A DNA stretch of 64,000 nt, from NCBI RefSeq assembly GCF_023715225.1, contig NZ_JAMBNS010000012.1, positions 107,801 through 171,800 on the forward strand. The letters are read 5' to 3'. The DNA is from Robertmurraya korlensis (GTDB taxonomy: Bacteria > Bacillota > Bacilli > Bacillales > Cytobacillaceae). The position numbers and the translations under genes were made by a program. The notes below the pieces were generated by a model. It was not told the DNA's origin and ran no database searches. It saw only the letters and a list, made by a program, of their open reading frames with translations. Below are positions 35,259 to 46,679 of this stretch, piece by piece. The number at the start of each line of letters is the position of its first letter. Position 1 is the stretch's first letter.

Positions 35259-36680
35259 TTATGAGTTGGCTACTGATTTAGTAGGTTCGTACTTTTTCAC
35301 TTCAAAAGACTGTTTGATGATAGAACGTGCTTCCTCTAGATCCGTAAATTCACCTAATGCCATCAATTGAGCTACGATATTCCCAATAGCTGTGGCTTCA
35401 ATCGGACCAGCGAGCACTTCCTTATTCGTCACATCCGCCACAAGCTGATTTAGCATTTCATTTTGACAGCCACCACCGATGACATTGATCTTATGGAATG
35501 ACTTTTCAAAGATGCTCTCGATTTCTCCGATGGTTTCTTTGTAGCTAGCGGCTAAACTATCATACACGCATTTCGCCACTTCCCCTGGTGTACTAGGAAC
35601 ACTTTGTCCCGTCTCGATGCAATAATTCATCATTTCCTGTACCATATTTTCCGGTTTTAAAAATCGATCATCATTGACGTTTACGATCGCCCGGAAGTCT
35701 CCTGCCTCTTCCGCCAGTTCTACTAGTCTAGCGAAGGAGTATTCATGATCGTAGTTTCGCTTTACCTCTTGAATCATCCAAAGCCCCATAATATTTTTCA
35801 AGAAACGGAAGCGATAATCGATGCCGCCTTCATTGGTAAAATTGTAATCTAGCGCTTTCGTGACACAGATCGGGAAATGATTCTCCGTCCCCATTAACGA
35901 CCATGTTCCTGAGCTTATATAAATGGTACTTTCCTCTTCTGGCACAGAGATGACGGCCGATCCGGTATCATGTGTGGCAGGGAGAATAACGTTCATATCA
36001 AAGCCAAGTTCAGATACAAGCTCTTCCTTCAAGTTTCCTAGAATCGTCTTTGGCAGTTGAATTTCATGGAACATGTCCTTATTAATTCCTAAAATATCTA
36101 ACAGCTCGTAGTCCCACTTTTTCGTAAAAGCATTGACCAGTTGTGTGGATGTTGCATTGGTGTATTCGTTCGATTTTTTTCCTGTGAGTAAAAAGTTTAA
36201 ATAATCCGGTATCATTAAAAAGGATTTTGCTTTTGCTAAAATGTCAGGATGGTTCTTTTTCAGTGAGTAGAGCTGGTAAATTGTGTTGAACTTTTGAAAT
36301 TGAATCCCTGTTTCTAGATAAAGTCGTTCTTTTGAGATGATCTGGAATACCTCTTCCATCATGCCGTCCGTTCGTGGATCACGATAGGACACAGCTTCTG
36401 TAAGCGGCTCATCATTTTCATCTAGTAAGACAAAGTCAACCGCCCACGTGTCGATCCCGATGCTATCTGGTGCAATACCTAGTTCACTGCACTTTTTTAA
36501 CCCTGTTTTGATTTCCTCAAACAGTCGATCAATCTCCCAGCAAAAGTGGGTCCCTTTTTGCACGATCTTATTTTCAAATCGATATAATTCACGTAACTGT
36601 AATTGCCCATTTTCTCTATAGCCTAACATTAATCTTCCGCTTGAAGCACCAATATCAACAGCAATACTGTACTTGTTCAT
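35259..36680 (-). CDS. rhaB: L-rhamnulokinase
   Basis: Phosphorylates L-rhamnulose to L-rhamnulose-1-phosphate. ASKHA/FGGY features: VDIGASSGRL at the N-terminus, the substrate region GIDTWAVDFVLLDE, THDTGSAV, YISSGTWSLMG, and the ATP-binding NVIGGGCQNEMLNQL. At about 473 residues it is normal for RhaB. The ATG at 36680 follows AAGGAG by 8 bases; a TTG two codons upstream is less likely. A near-consensus cre site overlaps the upstream region. First gene of the rhaB-rhaA unit. Confidence 0.96.
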   Translation of the reverse strand: MNKYSIAVDIGASSGRLMLGYRENGQLQLRELYRFENKIVQKGTHFCWEIDRLFEEIKTGLKKCSELGIAPDSIGIDTWAVDFVLLDENDEPLTEAVSYRDPRTDGMMEEVFQIISKERLYLETGIQFQKFNTIYQLYSLKKNHPDILAKAKSFLMIPDYLNFLLTGKKSNEYTNATSTQLVNAFTKKWDYELLDILGINKDMFHEIQLPKTILGNLKEELVSELGFDMNVILPATHDTGSAVISVPEEESTIYISSGTWSLMGTENHFPICVTKALDYNFTNEGGIDYRFRFLKNIMGLWMIQEVKRNYDHEYSFARLVELAEEAGDFRAIVNVNDDRFLKPENMVQEMMNYCIETGQSVPSTPGEVAKCVYDSLAASYKETIGEIESIFEKSFHKINVIGGGCQNEMLNQLVADVTNKEVLAGPIEATAIGNIVAQLMALGEFTDLEEARSIIKQSFEVKKYEPTKSVANS

Positions 36681-36698
36681 CCTCAACGCTCCTTTTGG

Positions 36699-36713
36699 TG
36701 TAACCGCTTACGA
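36699..36713 (-). promoter_or_regulatory. candidate cre (CcpA) site upstream of rhaB
   Basis: TCGTAAGCGGTTACA on the minus strand matches WTGNNANCGNTNWCA at all but one position. CcpA binding here would repress rhaBA when glucose is available. Confidence 0.55.
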
Positions 36714-36785
36714 TACTACTATCATACTAGATTCAGAGAAATATCCTATAACGGGATTCACTTAATTTATTGACCTTATTTGCAA

Positions 36786-36832
36786 GAAGAAAAGCGGAAG
36801 CAGCTTGGTCAGCTCCGACAGTCATAAGAGCT
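36786..36832 (+). repeat. partial dispersed Bacillaceae-type repeat
   Basis: GAAAAGCGGAAGCAGCTTGG followed by TCAGCTCCGACAGTCATAAG resembles one end of the GCGGAAGCGC-type repeats common in Bacillus-group genomes and is related to the element at 7615-7762. The gene-free stretch 36681-37021 also holds a cre-like site, a terminator, and a two-box repeat. Confidence 0.55.
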
Positions 36833-36869
36833 TAAATTGAATAGAAGGGCCAATTTTTCATTAAAAACA

Positions 36870-36902
36870 TAAAAAACTGGCCGAAATTATATTCGACCAG
36901 TG
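36870..36902 (-). terminator. terminator of the AraC-family gene at 37022
   Basis: Minus strand ACTGGTCGAA pairs with TTCGGCCAGT, then TTTTTT. Confidence 0.82.
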
Positions 36903-36977
36903 CTTTTCTGTTTCTCTAGAGGGCTATTTTAACCAAATTTAAACAAAAAGTTTCCCCTTCAAGTTGCTTTTCAGTTG

Positions 36978-37011
36978 TTTATTTGCGATTCAAGAATTTT
37001 ATTTGCAGCTG
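36978..37011 (+). repeat. two-box TTTATTTGCGATTC repeat, copy 2
   Basis: The first box is exact (36978-36991). The second, exactly 20 bases on, is degenerate (TTTATTTGCAGCTG). Upstream sequence (TTTAAACAAAAAGTTT, AGTTG) is shared with copy 3 at 58936. Confidence 0.7.
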
Positions 37012-37021
37012 AACACAAAGT

Positions 37022-37990
37022 TCATCTGCTCTTCAGCTCCACTCGATAGTCCTTGGGAGTTTTTCCGTATTTGCTTTTAAAAATCCGGTAGAAGTAGCTC
37101 ATATTATCGTAGCCTACTTCATCAATGATTTTTGTAATCGGCATTTCGGTTCTTTCTAGAAACTCTTTGGCTTTTGTTAGTCTCTTTTCCTGTAGAAGCT
37201 CTTTAAAAGTATATTTCGTCGCCTGCTTAATTTGCTTACTTACTGCATAGTGAGGCTGATTCAATTGCTCAGCTAATTCATAGAGAGAAGCATTTTGATA
37301 ATGTTCATCAATATACTTCATCGTCTCGACAAGGATATAGTGATGTTCGGTGCTTAGTTCATTTTGCTTTAATTTATCTGTGTGCTTTAATAGCTCTATC
37401 ATTAAAAGCCCCATATAAAGCTTCAAGGTAGACTCTGAAAATAACGAAGGTTCCATGATTTCATCCATCATCTTCTTTATTAACTCTTGAATAGACTCCA
37501 CATGTGTAACAGCAAAGTATAAGTATTGTCCGTTCTGCGTGTGATTATAGAGGCTGTTTATAATGAAGTTACTCATTAAATTCGTTGAGGATAAATACGA
37601 AAAAATGAAATCAAAGAATTTTGGCTGAATAATAAAATTAATAATAATATCCTCTTTTGCACAAGCTTCAATTTCATGTTCAATATGCTGGTTCAAAAAT
37701 AATAGCTCGCCCTGCTTTAAGTGAACATTCTCCGTTCCAACTTTCTGCTTTAACTCACCATGAAACACATAATTAATTTCGATATAATTGTGGCGATGCT
37801 TGGGAAAATCAATAAATCGTGTATGCTTTCGCAGCATAATCATCTCGTTTGGATTCAAGAACTTTTCACTTTCAATAATAAAAGACGTTTGATTCGTATA
37901 AAGGTCCTTTTTGATTTCGCTACTTTGCTCGAGAATCATCTGTTCTTCTTCTGTCATTTCCATCAAGGTTGCAAGAAGATCATTTCCCAT
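37022..37990 (-). CDS. AraC-family regulator with N-terminal cupin domain
   Basis: The N-terminal sensor contains HRHNYIEINYVFHGELKQ and GELLFLNQHIEHEIEA, a cupin-type sugar-binding half. The C-terminal AraC domain has two HTH units (ASLYELAEQLNQPHYAVSKQ and MPITKIIDEVGYDNMSYFYR). The ATG at 37990 follows GAGGTG, and the upstream 26 codons lack a ribosome site. It is clearly related to the regulator at 42381. It lies downstream of the GH106-like gene, with a terminator between. Likely an activator of rhamnose or rhamnoside genes. Confidence 0.9.
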   Translation of the reverse strand: MGNDLLATLMEMTEEEQMILEQSSEIKKDLYTNQTSFIIESEKFLNPNEMIMLRKHTRFIDFPKHRHNYIEINYVFHGELKQKVGTENVHLKQGELLFLNQHIEHEIEACAKEDIIINFIIQPKFFDFIFSYLSSTNLMSNFIINSLYNHTQNGQYLYFAVTHVESIQELIKKMMDEIMEPSLFSESTLKLYMGLLMIELLKHTDKLKQNELSTEHHYILVETMKYIDEHYQNASLYELAEQLNQPHYAVSKQIKQATKYTFKELLQEKRLTKAKEFLERTEMPITKIIDEVGYDNMSYFYRIFKSKYGKTPKDYRVELKSR

Positions 37991-38032
37991 ATTACACCTC
38001 ATGAACGTGATTTGTGTTGTCTTTAGTGTAAT

Positions 38033-38066
38033 ATAAAAGCTTGCAGGGATAAACACTGCAAGCTCC
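38033..38066 (-). terminator. terminator of the PTS/GH106-like unit
   Basis: A perfect 9-base stem AGCTTGCAG / CTGCAAGCT on the minus strand followed by TTTATATT. Confidence 0.8.
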
Positions 38067-38081
38067 ATTTTTCTCTATCTA

Positions 38082-40670
38082 TTATTTTTTCAACATAACC
38101 GGACCTAGTAACCCAGTCGGCTCTAATATCATGTACTGTGACAAATAATCTTGCTCTTGTCTTCCTAAATTATTGGTTACCTCAATGATTAGAGAGTTTG
38201 TCCCTTCGACCAGTGACCCCAACACATCAAATACATATGGTGGAGTGATTTTTACGCCAAGATTTTTTCCATTAAGTGTTACCTCAGCTACCTCATACAC
38301 TTTTCCTAAATCAAGAACGGCATTTTCTGGTACCTCATTCAGTTGAAATTCCACTTCATATTTCACTGTTCCTGAAAAAGTAGTGTATCCCTCCAGCTTA
38401 GATATATCCTGAAGCTTTACTAGTTTCGCACCCGGCTCGAAATCAGGGTACATCTTAGAAGATGAGAAAGATACTTGCCAATCTCCCTTTACTTCCTCAC
38501 TTATGGTTAAGGCAGGGTGATTTGTCTTTTCCTCGATACTTTCTACTACGATGACAGACTCATAGGCTTCTAAGCTTAACCCAACGATCGTTTTACCATC
38601 AACAATTTTGTAGGGAATGTTTCGGAATGAATTCGAAAACCCATCATATGCAACCACATGTGTTCCGATCCCTAAAGTCACTTCTGTTTCAATACGCTTA
38701 TAAGGATCTTCGTTAAAGAACATATAGATGTGTCCGTCTGGTTGTTCGTAATGGTAGTAGCGTAAATAAGGTTGTTTCTCTGACGCTTTGATTTCATATA
38801 TCCCTTTTGAATAGAGCATATTTGCAAGATCATGGAGTCCAACCACTTCACAATCTTGTATCCATTCGCTTATAGGTAACCCTTCCTCATTCCTTGTTGG
38901 TGTTCCGTCAACAAATAGTACCGTAATACCTGCATCGGTTAACTGTTTCACTCTCTCAAGGAATTTTTGTGGCAATGCCTCCGAGTAAGGAATAACCAAT
39001 GCATCGAATGATTCCTCATTAATTCTGAACTGCCTCTGTTGAAGGCTCGCTTCACAAATTAAATCAATGGGAATAACATCAAAATCAATTTGGTGCTGGG
39101 TTAATTCACGTGCCGGCTTTTGAAATAGCATGTACTCCCCTAACCATTCTGCTTCCGCATGGTAAAGCAAACCAACTTTAGCCACGTGCTTTCCCCCACT
39201 TAATAAATGGCTAACTCTATTCATATAATTAAATAAGACATTCATAAAGCGATATTGCGGATTGTATCCATTGGCATAAAAATGTGGTGGGCAATCCGGA
39301 TCTGGAAATGACTTCGGTGAAAACGCGTGTGGAACAAAATGATTTACACCTCTTACTAACATATGGTCCGTAATCCACTTCATTAATTTGATTCCCTCAG
39401 CCCAACCATAGGCACCATAGACTTCACACATCGTTCGATTTTTCTTTTTTGGATCCAAATGACCTAAAGAAGTTCCCATTTTTGTCATAGCATAATGGAA
39501 GAACTCGCCATCCCAACCTTTGGATGTCATTGATTTAAAAGGACCCTTATCCATACCAGGCATAATCTGATTTAACACCACATCGAGACCCGCCATATCT
39601 TGTTCCCATAAGCCACGATAGTAATGTCCCGTTCCGTAGCCTAACCTCGCATGAGAGTTATTGTCTTCAATGAGATGGCCAATATATTCGACTCCATGTT
39701 CACGACACCAAGAAGCCAGCGTACCTGTAAAGGCTTCTCCATACAAACGTGAAACCACGTCCATATACTTGTATCGAATCGAGTGTTCAGCACCATTTGC
39801 TTCTATAGGAGATAACAACGGAAGCTTGATCAATTCCTCCTTATCAAATTTCTCTAATAGATCTTCCCTCCACGGAAAGACCATTTCATATCTTCCGATC
39901 GATCCATCCGACCCATGCATATTCCCGAAACGAGGTTCATCTGAGAAAAAACCGGCAAATGTCTTTCCGAAGTCATCCGCATAATGAGAATAATGCGACT
40001 CATATACTTCGTTTATTAATACCTTTACTGCTTCAGGATCAAGTGGATTTAAGTATCCCTCTGTATGCTTCTCTCCACCAAAAATGGTTTGGAGCATAAC
40101 AAAAACTCGCCATTCTCCCTCTGGTATATTCCAACGTAAGACTCCTTCACTTTCAAAAGAACTGACATTTTGTAAGGTTTTAGGGTCAATGCTATTTGGA
40201 CCCGTCTTTTTAGCCACAACAATACCCAAAATTTCATCTTGAACCGCTTCTATTTTGTGCTCGAGCGACAATCGATTTCCCGGACTTCCCCACTTTACTA
40301 AAATAGAGGCATCCTCAAGTGGACCAACAAAGTCTAGTTGATGAATCTTCAAATATTTTTTCACATGCTCTGGATGGTCAGATTCCACTTTCCCATTAGC
40401 ATAACCAGTAGGAAAATGAGAGTCGTCAAGAAGCCATACTTTCATCTCTCTCTTTCTTGCTTCATCCATGATCACATCCATATCACGCCACCATTTTTCT
40501 CCAAGAAAATCAGGATGAGGTCTGGATTCGACACATACCGCCCGAATTCCCGTATCATAAATCTTTTGCATATATTCTCTTAAAAGCTGATCCTCTTCTC
40601 CATGTAACCATAAGAATGGGAAGATATAATTACCTTGTTTATGTTCTAGCACTTCGTTTAATCTCTTCAT
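38082..40670 (-). CDS. glycoside hydrolase, GH106-like (candidate alpha-L-rhamnosidase), cytoplasmic
   Basis: An 862-residue protein without signal peptide. The N-terminal two-thirds reads as a TIM-barrel glycosidase (FLWLHGEEDQLLREYMQKIY, AVCVESRPHPDF, WLLDDSHFPTGYANG, FAGFFSDEPRFG, CEVYGAYGWAEG, RGVNHFVPHAFSP). The C-terminus is a beta-sandwich jelly roll (AEVTLNGKNLGVKITPPYVF, TNSLIIEVTNNL) like the galactose-binding domains of these enzymes. The overall pattern is that of GH106-type proteins, most of which are rhamnosidases. It follows a PTS EIIBC gene by 54 bases with no terminator, suggesting it cleaves an imported, possibly phosphorylated, rhamnoside. The exact family and substrate are inference. 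Confidence 0.75.
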   Translation of the reverse strand: MKRLNEVLEHKQGNYIFPFLWLHGEEDQLLREYMQKIYDTGIRAVCVESRPHPDFLGEKWWRDMDVIMDEARKREMKVWLLDDSHFPTGYANGKVESDHPEHVKKYLKIHQLDFVGPLEDASILVKWGSPGNRLSLEHKIEAVQDEILGIVVAKKTGPNSIDPKTLQNVSSFESEGVLRWNIPEGEWRVFVMLQTIFGGEKHTEGYLNPLDPEAVKVLINEVYESHYSHYADDFGKTFAGFFSDEPRFGNMHGSDGSIGRYEMVFPWREDLLEKFDKEELIKLPLLSPIEANGAEHSIRYKYMDVVSRLYGEAFTGTLASWCREHGVEYIGHLIEDNNSHARLGYGTGHYYRGLWEQDMAGLDVVLNQIMPGMDKGPFKSMTSKGWDGEFFHYAMTKMGTSLGHLDPKKKNRTMCEVYGAYGWAEGIKLMKWITDHMLVRGVNHFVPHAFSPKSFPDPDCPPHFYANGYNPQYRFMNVLFNYMNRVSHLLSGGKHVAKVGLLYHAEAEWLGEYMLFQKPARELTQHQIDFDVIPIDLICEASLQQRQFRINEESFDALVIPYSEALPQKFLERVKQLTDAGITVLFVDGTPTRNEEGLPISEWIQDCEVVGLHDLANMLYSKGIYEIKASEKQPYLRYYHYEQPDGHIYMFFNEDPYKRIETEVTLGIGTHVVAYDGFSNSFRNIPYKIVDGKTIVGLSLEAYESVIVVESIEEKTNHPALTISEEVKGDWQVSFSSSKMYPDFEPGAKLVKLQDISKLEGYTTFSGTVKYEVEFQLNEVPENAVLDLGKVYEVAEVTLNGKNLGVKITPPYVFDVLGSLVEGTNSLIIEVTNNLGRQEQDYLSQYMILEPTGLLGPVMLKK

Positions 40671-40724
40671 TCTGAATCATTCCTTATGTGGCCTGTACCA
40701 TAGGCGTACTTGTTCTTAACCCTC

Positions 40725-42212
<1,488 letters not shown>

Positions 42213-42265
42213 CTAATAGAGTAAGATTTTTATTATTACACAGTAATTTTTTGCTTTTTTTTAAA

Positions 42266-42280
42266 TTGATAACGTTATCA
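42266..42280 (-). promoter_or_regulatory. consensus cre (CcpA) site between the PTS and AraC genes
   Basis: TTGATAACGTTATCA matches WTGNNANCGNTNWCA at every position and contains a perfect 14-base palindrome. It lies in the divergent interval and could control both genes. A LacI-family operator is the alternative reading. Confidence 0.75.
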
Positions 42281-42380
42281 TAAACTTATTTTAACAATGA
42301 GTAGAACCAATCGTAACGTCTATACTTCATCAATCGACTTACCAAACTTCATATATAGAATTTAGAACTTGGAGGCTCTA

Positions 42381-43355
42381 ATGAATAAAACGGAATTACG
42401 ACATCTCCTGTTTGAAATGTCTGAGAGCGAATTAAAGCACAAGCAAAATCCAGAGCAAGGTTTAACCAAGTATAAAAACTTTAAAACCGTTAGTGATCAT
42501 CCTGGTGACCCTGTTTATGTTTTTGATTTTGACATGAATCATATTTGGGTCACCAAGCACTCTCGGTATTCAGTGATTCCTATGCATATACACAGTTATG
42601 TGGAAATCAATTATGTTTACGCTGGATCTTGTACCCAAATCATCAATGGGAAGGAAGTTCAACTGGTTGAAGGGGACGTTTGTATACTAGACACTAATGT
42701 TCCACATACGATAAAAAACACCTATGAAGAAGACATTATTATTAATTTTCTACTACCTAAGTCTTTTATCTCTACATCTTTTTTAAGTAGATTAGCTGGC
42801 AACGGGATTATCTCGAGCTTTCTAGTCAACTCCATTTCAACGACCCAAAATCACAACAGATACATCATGTTTCACTCTGGAAAAAATGAGCATCTAAAAG
42901 ATGTCATTGAAAATGTCTTGCTTGAATATTATCAACCACAAATTTTCTCAAAAGATATGATTGAATCTTATATGATTATTATTTTTGGAGAACTTCTTCG
43001 GACCTACCAAAATAATAAATCTCAAGAATATATTGGTTCTTCCAAAACGTACCTTGGTGATATTTTGCAATACCTAGAAGATAACTTTAATAGTTGTTCA
43101 CTTATTTCAACAGCCCAGCACTTTAACTTTCATCCCAATTATTTAAGTACCTACCTGAAAAAAAGTACAGGGCATTCGTTTAAAGACCTCATTCAAATGC
43201 AGAGAATGACACGTGCATCCATCTTATTAACCAACAGTAAAATGAACATTGATGAAATTGCCCATGAGATCGGCTATAGAAACTTAGGATTTTTTTATAA
43301 AAAGTTTCAAGAACTCTATGGAATGACTCCACATGAGTACAGAAAGAAAAGCTGA
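42381..43355 (+). CDS. AraC-family regulator with N-terminal cupin domain
   Basis: The cupin-like sensor half carries HIHSYVEINYVYAGSCTQ, GDVCILDTNVPHTI and EEDIIINFLLP. The AraC DNA-binding half has two HTH units (CSLISTAQHFNFHPNYLSTY and MNIDEIAHEIGYRNLGFFYK) and ends GMTPHEYRKKS. It is a paralogue of the regulator at 37022; the EDIIINF block is identical. The ATG at 42381 has TTGGAGG six bases upstream. Divergent from the PTS/GH106-like unit, so that unit is its likely target. Confidence 0.92.
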   Translation: MNKTELRHLLFEMSESELKHKQNPEQGLTKYKNFKTVSDHPGDPVYVFDFDMNHIWVTKHSRYSVIPMHIHSYVEINYVYAGSCTQIINGKEVQLVEGDVCILDTNVPHTIKNTYEEDIIINFLLPKSFISTSFLSRLAGNGIISSFLVNSISTTQNHNRYIMFHSGKNEHLKDVIENVLLEYYQPQIFSKDMIESYMIIIFGELLRTYQNNKSQEYIGSSKTYLGDILQYLEDNFNSCSLISTAQHFNFHPNYLSTYLKKSTGHSFKDLIQMQRMTRASILLTNSKMNIDEIAHEIGYRNLGFFYKKFQELYGMTPHEYRKKS

Positions 43356-43371
43356 CATCAAAATTGGCCTA

Positions 43372-43415
43372 TAAAAAAGCAAAACTCGCCCCCAAAAAAG
43401 GCGAGTTTTCTTTAT
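43372..43415. terminator. bidirectional terminator between araC and ftsZ
   Basis: A perfect 10-base stem AAAACTCGCC / GGCGAGTTTT with A-rich and T-rich flanks, serving the two converging genes. Confidence 0.85.
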
Positions 43416-43464
43416 TAATTAAAAGATCAAATCACCAATGATTTAACCTTTTTTGTTCGTTGGT

Positions 43465-44727
43465 TTACCGCCTTCTGCTTCGCTTACGCAGGAACGATGG
43501 AATATCAAGCGAGTCTTCTTGCTGCTCGGTATCCTGTTCGTAATTCGAGGGATTTTCGTAGGCAGGCGGCTGGCTGTGATTGCCATATGGGCTGTAGTTG
43601 CCGGATTGGCCGTAGCTTCCGAACTGGCTGTAATTTTGGGCTTGGCCGTAATAACCCGATTCTGCATGAACAACAGGCTCTCGCTGTCTCGACTGAGCGT
43701 GGTATTGTTCTCGAGAAATGGCAATCCTGTCTCCAGAACGGTGCAATGTGTTTGACGGAGGTGCGTCTTCTTCATCATGATCGAAGCCGGTGGCAATCAC
43801 GGTCACCATGATTTCTTCATTCAAATTTTCATTGATGACCGATCCAAAAATCATGTTAAGCTGATTATCTGTTGCAGCCGCCACAATATCGGCCGCTTCC
43901 TGAACTTCATACAAACTGAGGTTCATGCCGCCTGTGATGTTCATCAGCACTCCTTTCGCGCCATTGATGCTTGTTTCAAGCAACGGCGAGGAGATGGCCT
44001 TTTTGGCAGCTTCGGCAGCACGGTCTTCGCCTGAAGCCACTCCGATGCCCATAAGCGCCGTTCCTTTGTTGGACATGATCGTTTTCACGTCAGCAAAGTC
44101 CAGGTTAATCAAGCCTGGCACAGCGATCAAGTCGGAAATGCCCTGTACACCCTGCCTGAGGACATTGTCCGCCTCACGGAAGGCTTCAATCATCGGTGTT
44201 TTCTTGTCAACGATTTGCAGCAATCGCTCGTTTGGAATGATAATTAAGGTATTAACGGCTTTCTTCATCTCTTCAATTCCAGAGGCCGCATTTTGTGCCC
44301 GCTTACGGCCTTCAAAAGTGAACGGACGAGTCACCACTCCAATTGTAAGTGCACCAAGTTCGCGCGCGATATGGGCAATCGCCGGCGCAGCTCCGGTCCC
44401 GGTTCCGCCGCCCATTCCTGCCGTTACGAACACCATGTCCGCACCTTGCAAGGCATCCCTGATCTGTTGCCTGCTTTCCTCGACAGCCTTTTTGCCGATT
44501 TCAGGATTGGCACCAGCCCCCAGGCCCCTGGTCAGCGAACCGCCGATTTGCATCGTGACCTCCGCTTTTGACATGTTGAGAGCCTGCGCATCTGTATTCA
44601 CGGCAATGAACTCCACTCCCTGCACACCGTCCTCAATCATCCTGTTCACGGCATTATTTCCGCCGCCCCCAACCCCAATTACTTTTATAGTGGCAAATTG
44701 ATCGATATTGGTTTCAAATCCTAGCAT
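43465..44727 (-). CDS. ftsZ: cell division protein FtsZ, stand-alone copy with Tyr-rich linker
   Basis: Tubulin-like GTPase that forms the division ring. The GTP signature GGGTGTG (residues 106-112) and the T7 catalytic loop NLDFADV (208-214) are intact, so it should polymerise. The C-terminal peptide [17 protein letters not shown] keeps the site for FtsA, SepF and other partners. The linker (about 317-404) is unusual: from residue 359 to 396 it is rich in Tyr, Gly, Ser, Gln and Asn. The ATG at 44727 follows GGGGGG. No ftsA precedes it and no division gene is near; it lies inside a rhamnoside region and has visibly higher GC than its neighbours. Probably a second, possibly transferred, copy. 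Confidence 0.95.
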   Translation of the reverse strand: MLGFETNIDQFATIKVIGVGGGGNNAVNRMIEDGVQGVEFIAVNTDAQALNMSKAEVTMQIGGSLTRGLGAGANPEIGKKAVEESRQQIRDALQGADMVFVTAGMGGGTGTGAAPAIAHIARELGALTIGVVTRPFTFEGRKRAQNAASGIEEMKKAVNTLIIIPNERLLQIVDKKTPMIEAFREADNVLRQGVQGISDLIAVPGLINLDFADVKTIMSNKGTALMGIGVASGEDRAAEAAKKAISSPLLETSINGAKGVLMNITGGMNLSLYEVQEAADIVAAATDNQLNMIFGSVINENLNEEIMVTVIATGFDHDEEDAPPSNTLHRSGDRIAISREQYHAQSRQREPVVHAESGYYGQAQNYSQFGSYGQSGNYSPYGNHSQPPAYENPSNYEQDTEQQEDSLDIPSFLRKRSRRR

Positions 44728-44963
44728 ATATAGTCCCCCCAAATAGCTTCAGATATTGCCCCCTATTTTTCTCTATACCTATAAAATTCGCTATCAGCAT
44801 GGAAATTCTGTCTTTTCCTGCAATTTGTTAAAGAACTGTAATTTTACAGTAACATAGTGTCATTCTTCGTGGGTGTGATGCACAAGCGACTCGGCAGGAG
44901 TTTACAGATATGACGGGAATATGGCGAGGTAACGCTGGTAACGTGCGGTCCCGTTTATCGAAT

Positions 44964-44993
44964 AAGAAAAAGTGGTCATAATCGACCACTTCT
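44964..44993 (-). terminator. terminator of the DUF4256 gene
   Basis: Minus strand AAGTGGTC pairs with GACCACTT over a 6-base loop, followed by TTTC. The 315-base interval 44743-45057 otherwise holds only the ftsZ leader, with a small dyad (ACTGTAA/TTACAGT near 44850) of unknown use. Confidence 0.8.
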
Positions 44994-45057
44994 TCTCTTC
45001 ATACATTCACTTTATAGTTTAACGCTAACTCATCGCTAGGAAGTCCTCATACAAAAT

Positions 45058-45639
<582 letters not shown>

Positions 45640-45816
45640 CTTCATTCCCCCTAATGGTTGGTTATTACTTCTAATGGTTTAAGTATATATGCATTGTAGT
45701 TTAAAAATAAATCGTTTTCAAAAAACTACGATAGTATTCCCATCCATTTATGCAAGTTAATTTTTCTCCTTTTCCACATTCCTTTGGTATAGTAAAAGAA
45801 GTGGAGGGTTGATCAA

Positions 45817-46635
45817 ATGTTTTCCTTGGAACTGTTCGAAAAATTGCCCGTAAAGATTTTAATTGTGGCATTGCTGATTATACTTACTGTTTATTTGATT
45901 CGTAAATCCATCAAGCTTTTCTTTGACAAAACGAGCTTCTTGGATGAAAAGCGCGAAGAAACCTTGATGCATTTCGCGTACCAGGTGACCAAGTTAATGG
46001 GACTGGTGTTCTTCTTTCTTTATGTGCTCAGCAATTTCTATGACCTAACTAGGCTTGTTACCGGTTCGGTCGTGGTGGCCGGTGCTCTGGCATTGATTTT
46101 CCAGCATATCATCCGTGATTACATTATGGGGCTGACTTACTTGTTTGAACGTCAGATTCATCACGGAGATTATGTGATCATTAATGGAAATCATCAGGGG
46201 AAAATCGAGGAAATCAGCATGCGCCACCTGAAAATTCGTCAGTTTGATGGTTACCTGTATTCGGTTTCCTATAGCAATATCAATGAACTACATAACGGGA
46301 GCAGGGGAAGGCGCCGGGTGAACGAAAGCCTTGTTCTCAGCTATAGCCAAAATCCAGAGGACGCTTATCAGGTACTAGACGAAGTAGCTCAAACTTGTAA
46401 CGAGAAATATGGAGAATTCTTGTTGAAGGATGAGAAAGGTGTTCCCTTGGAGAGCTTCAAATTTAACCAAATCACCGAACTGAACGTTGATTTCAGGGGT
46501 CATAGGTACTCCATATCCGGACTAGTGAAGGAAGAAGATCTCGTTGAAGCTAGCAAAAAGGTCAGGTATGAATTGGCCATGGCTGCCTATATGAACAACC
46601 TGGAGATGGCAGAGAACTTTAACACGGGCCACTAA
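45817..46635 (+). CDS. MscS-family mechanosensitive ion channel
   Basis: A 272-residue small-conductance channel protein. Three membrane helices occupy residues 12-110. The pore-lining helix is SVVVAGALALIFQHIIRDYI, followed by the beta-domain core FERQIHHGDYVIINGNHQGKIEEISMRHLKIRQ and a C-terminal alpha/beta domain. This is the YkuT-like short form. It probably releases solutes on osmotic downshock. GGAGGG precedes the ATG. It converges on the ROK kinase gene. Confidence 0.93.
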   Translation: MFSLELFEKLPVKILIVALLIILTVYLIRKSIKLFFDKTSFLDEKREETLMHFAYQVTKLMGLVFFFLYVLSNFYDLTRLVTGSVVVAGALALIFQHIIRDYIMGLTYLFERQIHHGDYVIINGNHQGKIEEISMRHLKIRQFDGYLYSVSYSNINELHNGSRGRRRVNESLVLSYSQNPEDAYQVLDEVAQTCNEKYGEFLLKDEKGVPLESFKFNQITELNVDFRGHRYSISGLVKEEDLVEASKKVRYELAMAAYMNNLEMAENFNTGH

Positions 46636-46667
46636 AAAAATGGGACGTATGCTCATGCATAGGTCCC
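46633..46667 (-). terminator. terminator of the rhamnosidase/ROK unit
   Basis: GGGAC-TATGC stem closing on GCATA-GTCCC, followed by ATTTTTTT on the minus strand; it may also end the mscS transcript. Confidence 0.8.
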
Positions 46668-46679
46668 TTCTTGTTCCAT

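Noticed and set aside
43925..44701. 258-codon open frame antisense to ftsZ
   Set aside because: It is a mirror of the GC-rich ftsZ coding frame, has no ribosome site, and its translation shows no domain.
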